From Mesobacillus sp. S13 (lineage in GTDB: Bacteria > Bacillota > Bacilli > Bacillales > Cytobacillaceae): 64,000 nucleotides of DNA. The notes under the pieces are model-generated. The model did no database searches, was not told where the DNA came from, and worked only from the letters and a program-made list of their open reading frames with translations. Made by a program: the position numbers and the translations under genes. The DNA is taken from the NCBI RefSeq assembly GCF_020422885.1, contig NZ_CP084622.1, positions 606,001-670,000 of the forward strand, given 5' to 3'. Below are positions 33,089-41,690 of this stretch, piece by piece; within the stretch, counting starts at the first letter, position 1, and every line of letters starts with the position of its first letter.

Positions 33089-34066
33089 TTGAGAAAGCTG
33101 CCTATTAATGAAAATGGATTGAATGCTTCTGAGCTTGTTTTTGGCTGCATGGGGCTGGGAGGAAGCTGGGATTCTCAGCCGATTGAGCCGGAACATGTCA
33201 AGCAGGCGCATGAAGCGGTCGAAGCTGTACTGGCTTCGGGAATCAATATGTTTGATCATGCTGATATATATACATTGGGGAAAGCGGAGAAAGTTTTTGG
33301 TCAGGTTTTAAAAGAAAAGCCGGGACTTCGCGATGAAATCATCATCCAGTCGAAGTGCGGCATCCGTTTCGGTAATCAGGAAGCGGGACTGCCGACAAGG
33401 TACGATTTTTCAAAAGAGTATATTCTTGATAGTGTGGATGGCATTCTTTCAAGGCTTGGAATTGAGCACCTGGACATCCTGTTGCTGCACCGTCCTGATC
33501 CACTGATGGATCCAAACGAGGTAGGAGAGGCCTTCCATCAGCTCAAGGCTTCCGGCAAAGTGCGTTCATTCGGTGTTTCCAACATGAGTGCCGGGCAAAT
33601 GCGCTTACTGCAGAAGCATACGGATGAAAAAATCATCGTCAACCAGCTGGAAATGAGCTTACATAAAATTGGCTGGCTCGATACGGGTGTCCATGTCAAT
33701 CAGGAGGCGGCACGCCAGAATACCTTCCCGGAAGGAACGCTGGAGTATTGCCAGATGGAGAATATCCAGATTCAATCATGGGGTTCCCTTGCAAAAGGGC
33801 TCTATTCCGGGAAAAATATTGATAAGGAAAGCACAAGTGTCAAAAACACCGCAGCTCTGGTACAAAAGCTGGCTGAAGAAAAGCAAACCACACCAGAAGC
33901 CATCGTTCTCGCCTGGCTGATGAGGCATCCAGCAGGAATTCAGCCTGTCATTGGCACGGCAAACCCTGAACGGATCAAGGCAAGTGCAGATGCAGTCAAT
34001 GTGACTCTGACTCGTGACGAATGGTATACATTGTACGTGAGCTCACGAGGCGTTAACCTGCCTTAA
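33089..34066 (+). CDS. Aldo/keto reductase
   Basis: The TIM-barrel reductase has the usual catalytic tetrad context: NMFDHADIYTLGKAE (Asp and Tyr), IIIQSKCGIRFG (Lys) and DILLLHRPDPLMD (His). The NADP-binding end is PVIGTANPERIKAS. Length (325) is typical of the YdhF/YghZ-like group. The frame opens further upstream at 33050, but AGGAGG is set for the TTG at 33089, which also matches family N-termini (MRKLPI). Substrate unknown. Confidence 0.88.
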   Translation: MRKLPINENGLNASELVFGCMGLGGSWDSQPIEPEHVKQAHEAVEAVLASGINMFDHADIYTLGKAEKVFGQVLKEKPGLRDEIIIQSKCGIRFGNQEAGLPTRYDFSKEYILDSVDGILSRLGIEHLDILLLHRPDPLMDPNEVGEAFHQLKASGKVRSFGVSNMSAGQMRLLQKHTDEKIIVNQLEMSLHKIGWLDTGVHVNQEAARQNTFPEGTLEYCQMENIQIQSWGSLAKGLYSGKNIDKESTSVKNTAALVQKLAEEKQTTPEAIVLAWLMRHPAGIQPVIGTANPERIKASADAVNVTLTRDEWYTLYVSSRGVNLP

Positions 34067-34078
34067 TTTTTTGATGTA

Positions 34079-34117
34079 AAAAGAGGGACGGATTCTGTAG
34101 ATCCGTTCCTCTTTTAC
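34079..34117. terminator. Bidirectional terminator
   Basis: AAAAGAGGGACGGAT...ATCCGTTCCTCTTTT between the convergent reductase and VTT-protein genes. Confidence 0.85.
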
Positions 34118-34965
34118 AATCCGCGTTCTTTGCTTAAAAATCTCTTCGATATGGCGGTAATCCCAAAAAGAATAATGGCCATAGCTGAAAATCCAAACAT
34201 CAATTGCGGGGGTGTCAAAGACAGTCTCTCAGCCAATTCCACTGAGTATGCGAGCATCGTTGCTGTGAAAAATTTTGAGATTGAAGCAATCAGTAAGAAC
34301 CTTTTGGGTGATACTTGCCCAATGCCTGCTCCTACACAGATGATTTCGTCTGGGAGGATTGGAATGATGAATAGCAGGAACATGATCAGCGTTTCATTTT
34401 TCGAGACATATTGCTGGTATCTTTCTAGCTGCTGTTCCTTGATGAACTTGGAAATGAATTTCCTTCCTCCGTATCTAGCGGCAAAAAACATGACCGAGAT
34501 TCCAAGCAGTGTTCCGGGAAAGGCAATGGCTGCTGCAACGCCCGGCCCGAATACCGCGCTCGCACCCGGGATTGTAACAGCTTCAGGGATCGGAAGGAGG
34601 ATGGGCTGGGCAAAGCTGATGAAAAAGAATATATATTTTGCTGTATGCAGATGTTCTTTTAACAAACCTTCAAACCCATACACATCGGTAAAAACAATCA
34701 CTTTTGAGACATAAAAGATCGTCAATGTCAGAAGCACAATCGCCCCTAAATAATACAGAATCATTCTATTAATTCTAATAAGACTGTTCCGCCCCGTCAT
34801 GACGAAATATCCATCCAATGCTAAAACCACGAGCAAAGCGCTTAAATAGAGCCATTTGTAAATTGGAAGTACTGTAGGCAATAGCGCAAATACAAAATAG
34901 ATGGCCACGATGCTTATAGATAGGTGCAGAATCCATTCATGCGCTTTTTCTCTATGTGTAATCAA
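34114..34965 (-). CDS. VTT-domain (TVP38/TMEM64, DedA-like) membrane protein
   Basis: The 283-residue protein has about seven membrane segments. The central VTT/SNARE-associated block is FAQPILLPIPEAVTIPGASA, GPGVAAAIAFPGTLLGISVM and FAARYGGRKFISKF, followed by the family's second re-entrant loop FIIPILPDEIICVGAGIGQV. Proteins of this superfamily flip or scavenge lipids, notably undecaprenyl phosphate and phosphatidylethanolamine carriers. The specific substrate here is not evident. An N-terminal pair of extra helices precedes the core. Confidence 0.8.
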   Translation of the reverse strand: MITHREKAHEWILHLSISIVAIYFVFALLPTVLPIYKWLYLSALLVVLALDGYFVMTGRNSLIRINRMILYYLGAIVLLTLTIFYVSKVIVFTDVYGFEGLLKEHLHTAKYIFFFISFAQPILLPIPEAVTIPGASAVFGPGVAAAIAFPGTLLGISVMFFAARYGGRKFISKFIKEQQLERYQQYVSKNETLIMFLLFIIPILPDEIICVGAGIGQVSPKRFLLIASISKFFTATMLAYSVELAERLSLTPPQLMFGFSAMAIILFGITAISKRFLSKERGL

Positions 34966-35194
34966 GTTGAATTCTCCTTTATCTTTGCTTGTGTTTTCAT
35001 TATAGGAAAGGCAAGGGCAGGAATCGACGCGCTTAGGTTTGAAGTTTCGCTAGGACTTGAGGCTGATGAAGCATGACAGGAAAGGCGGCTGTACGGTAGC
35101 CTTTTTAAAAAAGGAAAGGATTAACCTTTGTTTTGTTGAATATGTATTTGACTAAACTTAATAGCGAATGAATCTGTGAGAGGATCGTGAAAAA

Positions 35195-35995
35195 TTGAGG
35201 TTACGATACATGTTCGGAAGTATAATCATGGTCCCTTTTCTGCCATTTTTATATTTTCAGGGAAAAAGAGTCCGAGCCCGTACACCGCGGTTACCGGAGG
35301 CGATCGGGAATACGGGCAGTGTGAGATTAGAAGGGGAAAGGGAGTTTCGCGTTATTTTTCTAGGGGAGAGTTCGATCGCCGGTGTTGGGGTCACGCACCA
35401 TGATGAAGGGTTCGCTGGAGTTTTCGCAAAAGAACTATCCGCAAACATGAATGCGACGATCCACTGGGAAGTGTATGCCAAAAGCGGCTATACTCTAAGA
35501 AAGGTGACAGAAAGAATCGTTCCGATGATACCTGACCAGAAGGTGGATTTGGTTGTGATAGGCCTTGGTGCCAATGATGCCTTTACCCTTAATAATCCCT
35601 GGTCCTGGCAAAAGCAATCAGAAAAACTAGTTTCAGACTTGAGATCCAAATTTGAGGATGTGCCCATCGTTTTTGCCAATATGCCGCCTATTAAGGACTT
35701 TCCGGCATTTCCATTGTTAATAAGAGTATTCATCGGCAATTTGGTTGAGATTTTAGGAAATGAGCTGTTGGCTACTGCATCAAAGTTCGATGGGGTCCAT
35801 TACAGCGATACGAAAATCCGGGTACGAGATTGGAAGGCAAAATTCAATAAGGAGGATGGCGCCTTTTTTAGTGATGGAGTCCATCCTTCAAAGCTCACAT
35901 ATGGGCTGTGGGCGAAGGAATTATCTTCATTTGTTTGGGAGACAGAGGCACTTAGGGAGAAGCTGAACAGCAAAGAAATGTCAGGTGTCCAGTGA
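35195..35995 (+). CDS. SGNH/GDSL-type hydrolase, membrane-anchored
   Basis: An N-terminal hydrophobic anchor (MFGSIIMVPFLPFLYFQGKR) precedes a complete SGNH hydrolase: block I FLGESSIAGVGVTHHDEGF (nucleophile Ser in GES/S), block III LVVIGLGANDAFTL (Gly, Asn) and block V FFSDGVHPSKLTYGLWA (Asp, His). Likely a cell-surface esterase or deacetylase. The TTG start follows GAGAGGATCG. It is monocistronic and convergent with the hxlR-type gene. Confidence 0.85.
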   Translation: MRLRYMFGSIIMVPFLPFLYFQGKRVRARTPRLPEAIGNTGSVRLEGEREFRVIFLGESSIAGVGVTHHDEGFAGVFAKELSANMNATIHWEVYAKSGYTLRKVTERIVPMIPDQKVDLVVIGLGANDAFTLNNPWSWQKQSEKLVSDLRSKFEDVPIVFANMPPIKDFPAFPLLIRVFIGNLVEILGNELLATASKFDGVHYSDTKIRVRDWKAKFNKEDGAFFSDGVHPSKLTYGLWAKELSSFVWETEALREKLNSKEMSGVQ

Positions 35996-36044
35996 ATTTT
36001 ATTTAATCGATAAACCTGAACGACTGTCTATTAGGGTAAATAGC

Positions 36045-36076
36045 AAGAGACAGCGGAATCGGCCCGCTGTCTCTTC
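36045..36076. terminator. Bidirectional hairpin of the GAGACAGC family
   Basis: AAGAGACAGCGG...CCCGCTGTCTCTT between convergent genes. Confidence 0.75.
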
Positions 36077-36077
36077 C

Positions 36078-36434
36078 TTATTCCTTAGGGTCACGAGTAA
36101 CCAAAACATCCTCTTTATTCGGGTAATTTTTTTCAATATGCTGCTCTCCCCAGTAGCATAATGAATCCAGTATCCCTTTCAATGACCATCCATATTCCGT
36201 TAATGAATATTCCACTTTAGGAGGGACCTGGTTATAGACTTCCCGCAAGATGACATTATCTTCTTCCAGCTCACGTAATTGCTGTGTGAGCATTTTTTGC
36301 GTGATGCCAGGCATGAGTTTCTTCAGCTCACTTGTCCGCTTCTTGCCTTCGATCAAATGGCAAAGAATGACGACTTTCCATTTGCCGCCGATGACCTCGA
36401 GAGCCGCTTCGACTGGTATATTGTATTTCTTCAA
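36078..36434 (-). CDS. HxlR-family winged-helix regulator
   Basis: The 118-residue protein has the full HxlR winged helix: NIPVEAALEVIGGKWKVVIL, KRTSELKKLMPGITQKMLTQ and QVPPKVEYSLTEYGWSLKGI. The ORF opens at 36473, but GAGGG suits the TTG at 36434 and homologues start at MKKYNIPVEA. The gene is divergent from an MFS exporter; such regulators often respond to quinones, aldehydes or drugs through cysteines. From the chosen start the only cysteines are Cys in VILCHL and SLCYWG. Confidence 0.85.
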   Translation of the reverse strand: MKKYNIPVEAALEVIGGKWKVVILCHLIEGKKRTSELKKLMPGITQKMLTQQLRELEEDNVILREVYNQVPPKVEYSLTEYGWSLKGILDSLCYWGEQHIEKNYPNKEDVLVTRDPKE

Positions 36435-36489
36435 AATGCACCCTCTTTTCTTTCCGATCGATTGTAGTGTCATTATAACCCTACATTTC

Positions 36490-36560
36490 TATAAGTAGTA
36501 TAAGGCACTTTTTGGTGCCTATATAACCTTCAGGTGCCTACGGAACTTTAAAGTGCGTAC
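36490..36560. promoter_or_regulatory. Operator region between hxlR-type and MFS genes
   Basis: GGTGCCTATATAACCTTCA (from 36514) is repeated 19 bp on as GGTGCCTACGGAACTTTAA (from 36533), and a weaker third copy starts AGTGCGTACTT. TAAGGCACTTTTTGGTGCCTA also forms a dyad. The repeats lie between the divergent starts and are the probable HxlR-type binding sites. Confidence 0.6.
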
Positions 36561-36665
36561 TTCTCAACTTTTCCGGTATCCTTCATAATTGCATTCATGT
36601 TGGCCAGACACGAAAGGCGCCTTTCGCGGGTCAACTTAATAATCTGCAATGGAGGATACCTTTTT

Positions 36666-37853
36666 ATGAGTTCACATATAAAAAATAATAAGGGAACACT
36701 TTCCCTTTTGGCACTGGCAATCAGTGCATTTGGCATCGGTACGACTGAGTTTGTACCAGTTGGGTTATTATCGACGATTTCAAATGATCTCAATATCTCG
36801 ATTACTTTGGCTGGATTGTTGATATCCGGGTATGCAATGGGTGTTGCATTTGGAGCACCGATTTTAACAGCTTTGACAAATAAAATGAGCCGCAAAACAT
36901 TGCTTATGGCTTTGATGGTCATCTTCATCATCGGTAATTCCATTGCCGCCATTTCCAGCAGCTTTGGCCTGTTGCTTGCTGCAAGGATCATCACGGCGTT
37001 TTCCCATGGTGTATTCTTTTCAATTGGCTCAACCATTGCCGCAGACCTTGTCCCTGAGGATAAAAGAGCGAGTGCGATTGCCTTTATGTTCACAGGGTTG
37101 ACGGTAGCAACTGTGACCGGTGTGCCGCTTGGAACCTTCATTGGCCAGCTGTTCGGCTGGAGAGCGACTTTTTGGGGAGTGGCATTGTTAGGAGTGATCG
37201 GGATTATCGCAAGTGCAATCCTAATACCAAAAAATATGAAAGAGGCACCGCCAGCTAAATTCAGTGATCAATTGAAAATACTGGGCAACGGCCCATTGCT
37301 GCTGGCTTTTGCGATTACCGCTCTTGGATATGGCGGCACCTTTGTCGCCTTCACTTACTTGACTCCGATTCTTCAAGACATCACGGGGTTCTCTCCGAAA
37401 GTGGTAAGCATCATCCTGCTTGTATATGGAGTGGCAGTTGCCATCGGGAATTCCATTGGAGGTAAGGCTGCCGACAAAAATCCTTTAAAGGCATTATTAT
37501 GGATGTTCATTGCTCAAGCAATCATTCTCTTTATTCTGACGTTTACAGCTCCATTCAAGGTGGCTGGACTGATCACAATCTTCTTGATGGGCATGTTTGC
37601 GTTCATGAATGTGCCAGGCCTGCAGGTTTTGGTCGTACGATTGGCCGAACGCTATGTTCCGACCGCTGTGAATGTGGCATCCGCTTTGAATATAGCTGCC
37701 TTTAATCTTGGGATTGCCATTGGAGCATTTGTTGGAGGATTGATTGTTGACTCAATCGGGCTGATCCACACCCCGTGGATTGGGGGAGTTATGGTGGTTG
37801 GAGCGGTTCTGTTAACAGCCTGGAGCCGTCATATTGAAATAAAAGGAAGATAA
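36666..37853 (+). CDS. MFS transporter, AraJ/YdhP-like drug:proton antiporter group
   Basis: Twelve predicted membrane helices in 395 residues. The DHA1-type opening LLALAISAFGIGTTEFVPVG, motif A variant between helices 2 and 3 (APILTALTNKMSRKTLLMAL) and motif C-like VTGVPLGTFIGQLFGWRATF place it with AraJ/chloramphenicol-resistance-type exporters. The frame opens at 36597, but GGAGG serves the ATG at 36666. Regulation by the divergent HxlR protein is likely from the operator repeats between them. Confidence 0.85.
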   Translation: MSSHIKNNKGTLSLLALAISAFGIGTTEFVPVGLLSTISNDLNISITLAGLLISGYAMGVAFGAPILTALTNKMSRKTLLMALMVIFIIGNSIAAISSSFGLLLAARIITAFSHGVFFSIGSTIAADLVPEDKRASAIAFMFTGLTVATVTGVPLGTFIGQLFGWRATFWGVALLGVIGIIASAILIPKNMKEAPPAKFSDQLKILGNGPLLLAFAITALGYGGTFVAFTYLTPILQDITGFSPKVVSIILLVYGVAVAIGNSIGGKAADKNPLKALLWMFIAQAIILFILTFTAPFKVAGLITIFLMGMFAFMNVPGLQVLVVRLAERYVPTAVNVASALNIAAFNLGIAIGAFVGGLIVDSIGLIHTPWIGGVMVVGAVLLTAWSRHIEIKGR

Positions 37854-37870
37854 AACTAGTTTTTTGGCAG

Positions 37871-37906
37871 AGGAGCAAGGGGGTGTTTACCCTTTGCTTC
37901 TTTTTA
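37871..37906 (+). terminator. Rho-independent terminator
   Basis: GAGCAAGGGGGTGTTTACCC closing with TTTGCTTC and TTTTTAC. Confidence 0.75.
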
Positions 37907-38040
37907 CATTATAGATAGGATCATTAAAGTTGAAAAATGTTGAGATGCAAGGACCGGCCCTCTGTCTCACATGTCTCCGCATACTTTCTCTGCCCCTGAG
38001 CAACATAAGAGGAAAATGGAGGAAATAAGGTGGGTCTGCA

Positions 38041-39246
38041 ATGAATTTGGATGAAGTGATTTTAGCGCGTGAAAAAATGAAGGGGATTGTGCACTCGACC
38101 CCACTTGATTATTCTAAAACGTTTAGCACCCTCTCGAATAATGAAGTGTATTTGAAGCTAGAAAACCTGCAAAAGACGGGGAGCTTTAAGGTTAGAGGTT
38201 CTTATAATAAGTTAATATCTTTGTCTCCAGAAGAGCTTCAAAAGGGGGTAGTGGCAGCCTCAGCCGGCAATCATGCCCAGGGTGTGGCCTATTCGAGCCA
38301 GATGCTTGGCATTCCGTGTACGATTGTCATGCCAAAGGGGGCACCGCTCAGCAAGGTACTGGCAACACGGCAATACGGAGCAGAGGTGATACTGGAAGGA
38401 GCCGTGTTTGATGAGGCGTTAGCTTATGCCTTGGAACTGAAAGACAAGCTTGGCGCCACTTTTATCCATGCGTTTGATGATGAGCCGGTCATTGCCGGCC
38501 AAGGGACCGTTGGACTGGAAATCCTTGATCAGATGCCGGATGTCGAGGCCATTTTTTGCCCTGTTGGCGGGGGAGGACTTATTGCAGGGGTCGCTTTGGC
38601 AGTAAAGGAGAAAAATCCCGACATTAAGGTATATGGTGTCCAGACGCTTGCGTGTCCGAGCATGAAACAGTCACTTGCAGAGAACCAGCCTGTCGCTGTT
38701 GAATCCGCTCCAACAATGGCGGATGGAATAGCTGTTCAGAAACCGGGGCAGAAGACGTTTACGATCATCAAGGAGTATGTTGACGACATTTTTTGTGTCG
38801 ATGAAATGGAAATAGCCAGGACAATGCTTCTTCTTCTCGAGAGAAATAAGCTGCTGGTAGAAGGTTCAGGAGCAAGCCCGCTGGCTGCATTGCTTTATGA
38901 CAAGGTGAAGCTTACCGGCAAGAAGGTTGCTGCAGTTATAAGCGGCGGAAATGTCGATGTCAATTTCATCTCCCGGATTATTGAACGTGGCCTGGTTGAA
39001 TCCGGACGGTTCGCTCATTTTACCATTCATTTAAAAGATAAGCCTGGAGAGCTGCAAAAAGTGCTCAGCTCCGTAACTGAACTGAATGCAAACGTACAAT
39101 TTGTCAACCTTCACCGGATCGGCAAGCATATCTATCCAGGCAATGCGCTGCTGGAGATTTCAGTGGAAACAAAGGACCATGCTCATATAGAGCAACTTTA
39201 TAGTATGTTAAAGAATAAAGGGTTTCAGCTAAAACAAGAGGAATAA
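38041..39246 (+). CDS. ilvA: Threonine ammonia-lyase with ACT-like C-terminal domain
   Basis: This PLP enzyme converts L-threonine to 2-oxobutanoate and ammonia. The PLP lysine is Lys50 in LENLQKTGSFKVRGSYNKL; the phosphate-binding glycine loop is CPVGGGGLIAGVALAVK and the serine-binding SAGNHAQGVAYS is present. Residues about 325-401 form a single ACT-like regulatory domain (FAHFTIHLKDKPGELQKVLS). The 401-residue form with one ACT domain is the medium type found in catabolic or isoleucine routes; no ilv/leu operon is near. AAGGTGGG precedes the ATG. Confidence 0.9.
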   Translation: MNLDEVILAREKMKGIVHSTPLDYSKTFSTLSNNEVYLKLENLQKTGSFKVRGSYNKLISLSPEELQKGVVAASAGNHAQGVAYSSQMLGIPCTIVMPKGAPLSKVLATRQYGAEVILEGAVFDEALAYALELKDKLGATFIHAFDDEPVIAGQGTVGLEILDQMPDVEAIFCPVGGGGLIAGVALAVKEKNPDIKVYGVQTLACPSMKQSLAENQPVAVESAPTMADGIAVQKPGQKTFTIIKEYVDDIFCVDEMEIARTMLLLLERNKLLVEGSGASPLAALLYDKVKLTGKKVAAVISGGNVDVNFISRIIERGLVESGRFAHFTIHLKDKPGELQKVLSSVTELNANVQFVNLHRIGKHIYPGNALLEISVETKDHAHIEQLYSMLKNKGFQLKQEE

Positions 39247-39252
39247 CGACTA

Positions 39253-39285
39253 GGAGCATGGGGGCGTAACCTGTGCTTTTTTTGC
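39253..39285 (+). terminator. Terminator of the AGCAYRGGG family
   Basis: GGAGCATGGGGGCGTAACCT closing with GTGCTTTTTTTGC. Confidence 0.8.
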
Positions 39286-39436
39286 ATAAGGGGCAAATGG
39301 GGAAGACCAGGAGAAGGTTCATCGGATCGTTAAAGATAAAATACACAGGAACCCTGCCTATGTCTCAAGTTTGTGAGTCGAAGATCGTAATTAGGTCACT
39401 CTAATAAGAGAAATGAACGGAATGGAGGAGTGAAAT

Positions 39437-40042
39437 TTGAAGCGGATTTTCATGCCTAGGTTTGGTATGGCAGTGTTCTCTGCTTTGATTGTTTGTTGTG
39501 GAATCTTCATTTTTTCACAGGGAGCTCTAGCTAACATGATGACTAGTCAAGTTCAACAATTGAAGAATGTGACCTTTGTAAAATCAGAATCAAAGCCGGA
39601 TCCTGAATTGGAAAGGGCGTTCAGTAAAGAATTTGGGATCAAGCGAGGAGAGGACAAGGTGCGGTATTATTATAATCGTATCGACTTGAACGGGGATGAA
39701 GTGCCCGAGACGTTTGTCTATCTGACAGGCCCTGCTGTTTGTGGAACAGGAGGATGCAGCGGCCTTATTTTACAACGTGCCAATGGCAGCTATAAGGTCA
39801 TATCCCGATTTAGTTTAGTTAGAACGCCAGTCCTTATCAGTGAAACGAAAACAAATGGTTGGAAAGATATCATCTTGTATGTAGCCGGAGGGGGAATTGA
39901 ACCAAGTTACAGGGTATTAGAGTTTGATGGTCAAACTTACCCTTTGAATCCCTCGATTCAACCTGAGGTTGATCCCAACAACATAAAAGGGATTGGAATC
40001 ATTAGTGGGGAAATAACCGAAAACACTGGTATTGAGTTTTAA
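39437..40042 (+). CDS. Secreted hypothetical protein, 201 aa
   Basis: A signal peptide (MAVFSALIVCCGIFIFSQGALA, cleavage after ALA) is followed by a mature domain with an FG-GAP-like Asp-rich turn (DLNGDEVPETFVYLTG) and the pattern GPAVCGTGGCSGLILQ. That pattern is seen in many secreted bacterial proteins of unknown function and probably holds a disulfide. The TTG start has GGAGGAG. Monocistronic, closed by a GAGGGACG hairpin. Confidence 0.7.
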   Translation: MKRIFMPRFGMAVFSALIVCCGIFIFSQGALANMMTSQVQQLKNVTFVKSESKPDPELERAFSKEFGIKRGEDKVRYYYNRIDLNGDEVPETFVYLTGPAVCGTGGCSGLILQRANGSYKVISRFSLVRTPVLISETKTNGWKDIILYVAGGGIEPSYRVLEFDGQTYPLNPSIQPEVDPNNIKGIGIISGEITENTGIEF

Positions 40043-40088
40043 CGCGGAACAAGGAAGCATTCCAAGCTTCTCGTGAATAATAATTTTT

Positions 40089-40118
40089 CGAGGGACGGCA
40101 TAAACGTCCCTCTTTTCC
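40089..40118 (+). terminator. Rho-independent terminator
   Basis: CGAGGGACG-GCATAAA-CGTCCCTC followed by TTTTCC. Confidence 0.8.
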
Positions 40119-40139
40119 TGGAAGTGATGTAAAGTTTCC

Positions 40140-40168
40140 TTGACGTAAAGCTTGCTTTACAATAAAAT
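40140..40168 (+). promoter_or_regulatory. Promoter with palindromic operator upstream of the second Xre gene
   Basis: TTGACG (40140-40145) and TAAAAT (40163-40168) are spaced by 17 bp. Between them lies the perfect 16-bp palindrome GTAAAGCTTGCTTTAC (40145-40160). A further GTAAAG half-site is at 40129. A repressor bound here would block polymerase directly, so autorepression by the downstream Xre protein is likely. Confidence 0.8.
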
Positions 40169-40190
40169 GGAAATAGATGGGGTGAACGTG

Positions 40191-40394
40191 TTGAAAAACA
40201 ATTTAGTTGAATTCAGGAAAAAACATGGTTATTCACAGGACCGGCTTGCAGCCACACTCGGTGTGTCCAGGCAGACAATCATATCGATCGAGAAAGGGAA
40301 GTATGATCCTTCGCTTCCGCTGGCATTCGAATTGGCAAGGACATTTGGTACGACAATAGAAGAATTGTTTACATACGAGGGGAAGAAAGGATGA
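40191..40394 (+). CDS. Xre-family HTH transcriptional regulator, second copy
   Basis: The 67-residue protein is a minimal HTH domain: LVEFRKKHGYSQDRLAATLG, VSRQTIISIEKGKYDPSLPL. It is a diverged paralogue of the 6443-6655 protein. The frame opens at 40152, but GGGGTG before the TTG at 40191 and alignment with its paralogue set the start. It overlaps the next gene by ATGA. The recognition helix is SRQTIISI versus SRQTINAI in the other copy, and the operators differ as well. Confidence 0.85.
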   Translation: MKNNLVEFRKKHGYSQDRLAATLGVSRQTIISIEKGKYDPSLPLAFELARTFGTTIEELFTYEGKKG

Positions 40395-40792
40395 GTTCTT
40401 TGGATGATAAAAAGGTCATGAAAGAGCAAATTACATTTTTAGTCTTCGGGATTTTCTTTTTAGGTATGAGTGGTTTCCTCGCTTTCGCTGGCATGATGGC
40501 TGATTCCGCTCCGCCTTCCATTACAATAATCATGATAGGAATGGCCGTTATGTGCTTTTGCCTGAGTTATCTTTATCCACAATTCAAGCAGAAAGACGAA
40601 CGGATGAAGCTTATTAGAGAGAAGGGGATGTTCGCTTCATTCTTTGCCATGATGGTTTATTTTATCGTTTTCAATCTCGGGTTGCAGTTGGAACTGATCG
40701 AATTATCGGCCAGTGCAGTTGTCCACATCTTATCCACATTGATGATTTGTACGGTTTTTTTATCATTCGTGGTATATTCGAAGATTTATTGA
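40391..40792 (+). CDS. Membrane protein paired with the second Xre regulator
   Basis: Four predicted membrane helices in 133 residues, with a charged loop QFKQKDERMKLIREKGMFAS between the second and third. This is the same plan and loop position as the 6652-7038 protein, though sequence identity is low. Translationally coupled to the regulator. Family (DUF2178-like) and function uncertain. Confidence 0.7.
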   Translation: MSSLDDKKVMKEQITFLVFGIFFLGMSGFLAFAGMMADSAPPSITIIMIGMAVMCFCLSYLYPQFKQKDERMKLIREKGMFASFFAMMVYFIVFNLGLQLELIELSASAVVHILSTLMICTVFLSFVVYSKIY

Positions 40793-40872
40793 TTTTAGAG
40801 GATGGATTGAAGGCAACGAATAACTAGGGATGAATTATCAGGTAAGATTTCCGCTGCTTAACTGGCTCGCCT

Positions 40873-41151
40873 TCAGTTGTATTTTCGGTATGACATAAGT
40901 TGAGTTTTTAATGAAGAATACAAGCCAACCCCTGCATTTCCATAAAAGAATCCCATGAACAACCCGGCCCACAAATTATGGCGATGTGCGAAAAAGATGG
41001 AAATGCCCAATCCAATGATATTGGCCACTCCAGGAATAAAGGGTTTCGGTATTCTGATAAGGTTTTTTACTATTTGAGTTAGCAAAACCACCAAAGGGAC
41101 AGCAATCATTGCATCCCAAAAGTTCGTGTGTATAATCGGGAAAGCCTCCAC
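40873..41151 (-). CDS. Small membrane protein, holin-like layout, 92 aa
   Basis: Hydrophobic segments lie at about residues 12-30, 38-55 and 62-78, with a basic end (QLMSYRKYN). WDAMIAVPLVVLLTQIVKNL followed by IPGVANIIGLGISIFFAHRH gives a holin-like pattern. A GTG at 41160 is possible, but GAGGTG suits the GTG at 41151. No endolysin or phage gene is nearby, so a holin role is only a possibility. Confidence 0.5.
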   Translation of the reverse strand: MEAFPIIHTNFWDAMIAVPLVVLLTQIVKNLIRIPKPFIPGVANIIGLGISIFFAHRHNLWAGLFMGFFYGNAGVGLYSSLKTQLMSYRKYN

Positions 41152-41362
41152 ATCAAGCACCTCATATATAACGGAATCCGTTTTATTACCTATAGTTATT
41201 GCATTTTGGAGATGCTTTATCCGTCATTAGCTTAAAAATTCAATAAACACTGGAGTAGAGTAGAAGGCAGATAGAGAGGAGCAGAGTGCCGGCTTTCAGA
41301 TGTCCGTGCGAATAAGAATAACCCTCCAGGAGAAAAATACAGAAAAAACTCTGGAGGAACGC

Positions 41363-41530
41363 ATGAGAAATCAAAAACAAAAGCATAAGGATCCCCAAGT
41401 AATCAACAATGTACAGAACGACGAGTCACTAGAGATCAGCCAAACCGGATATGGGTTGGAATCCGTAACAGAAGGAACGGACTATATGGAGGGAGATAGA
41501 AAGGACTCAACAAACTGTGGCGAGTTATGA
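41363..41530 (+). CDS. Small hydrophilic protein resembling DUF4025 (YozQ-like), 55 aa
   Basis: TGGAGGAACGC precedes the ATG at 41363, a better start than the unsupported ATG at 41300. The C-terminal half (ISQTGYGLESVTEGTDYMEG) resembles the conserved QTGxGLExxxExxxDxYMEG pattern of DUF4025 proteins, small Bacillus proteins of unknown function. Highly charged and probably disordered. Confidence 0.5.
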   Translation: MRNQKQKHKDPQVINNVQNDESLEISQTGYGLESVTEGTDYMEGDRKDSTNCGEL

Positions 41531-41587
41531 GTGAAACAGCAGTTATTTGGAAGCTCCTCTTTTAAAAAGCGAATCATTTATATCAGA

Positions 41588-41625
41588 AGCAGGTGATCCG
41601 TCGGTGGAGCGGCACCTGCTTTTTC
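41588..41625 (+). terminator. Rho-independent terminator
   Basis: AGCAGGTG...CACCTGCT followed by TTTTCT. Confidence 0.8.
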
Positions 41626-41690
41626 TAATGAAGGTTGTGGTTCAGCGAGGGCGGTACCCTTATGAAGCTGGATTAGGCTGAAGGTAAGCC

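Noticed and set aside
34130..34714. 194-codon plus-strand frame
   Set aside because: It is the antisense shadow of the VTT membrane protein, with no ribosome site or domain.
36548..37141. 197-codon minus-strand frame
   Set aside because: Shadow of the MFS transporter gene; no start signal.
40873..41151. Prophage remnant suggested by a holin-like protein
   Set aside because: No endolysin, integrase, capsid or attachment-site signature is near; a single small membrane protein is not enough.
41300..41362. Extended N-terminus of the 41363-41530 ORF
   Set aside because: The ATG at 41300 has no ribosome site, whereas the ATG at 41363 has an excellent one and leaves the conserved part intact.
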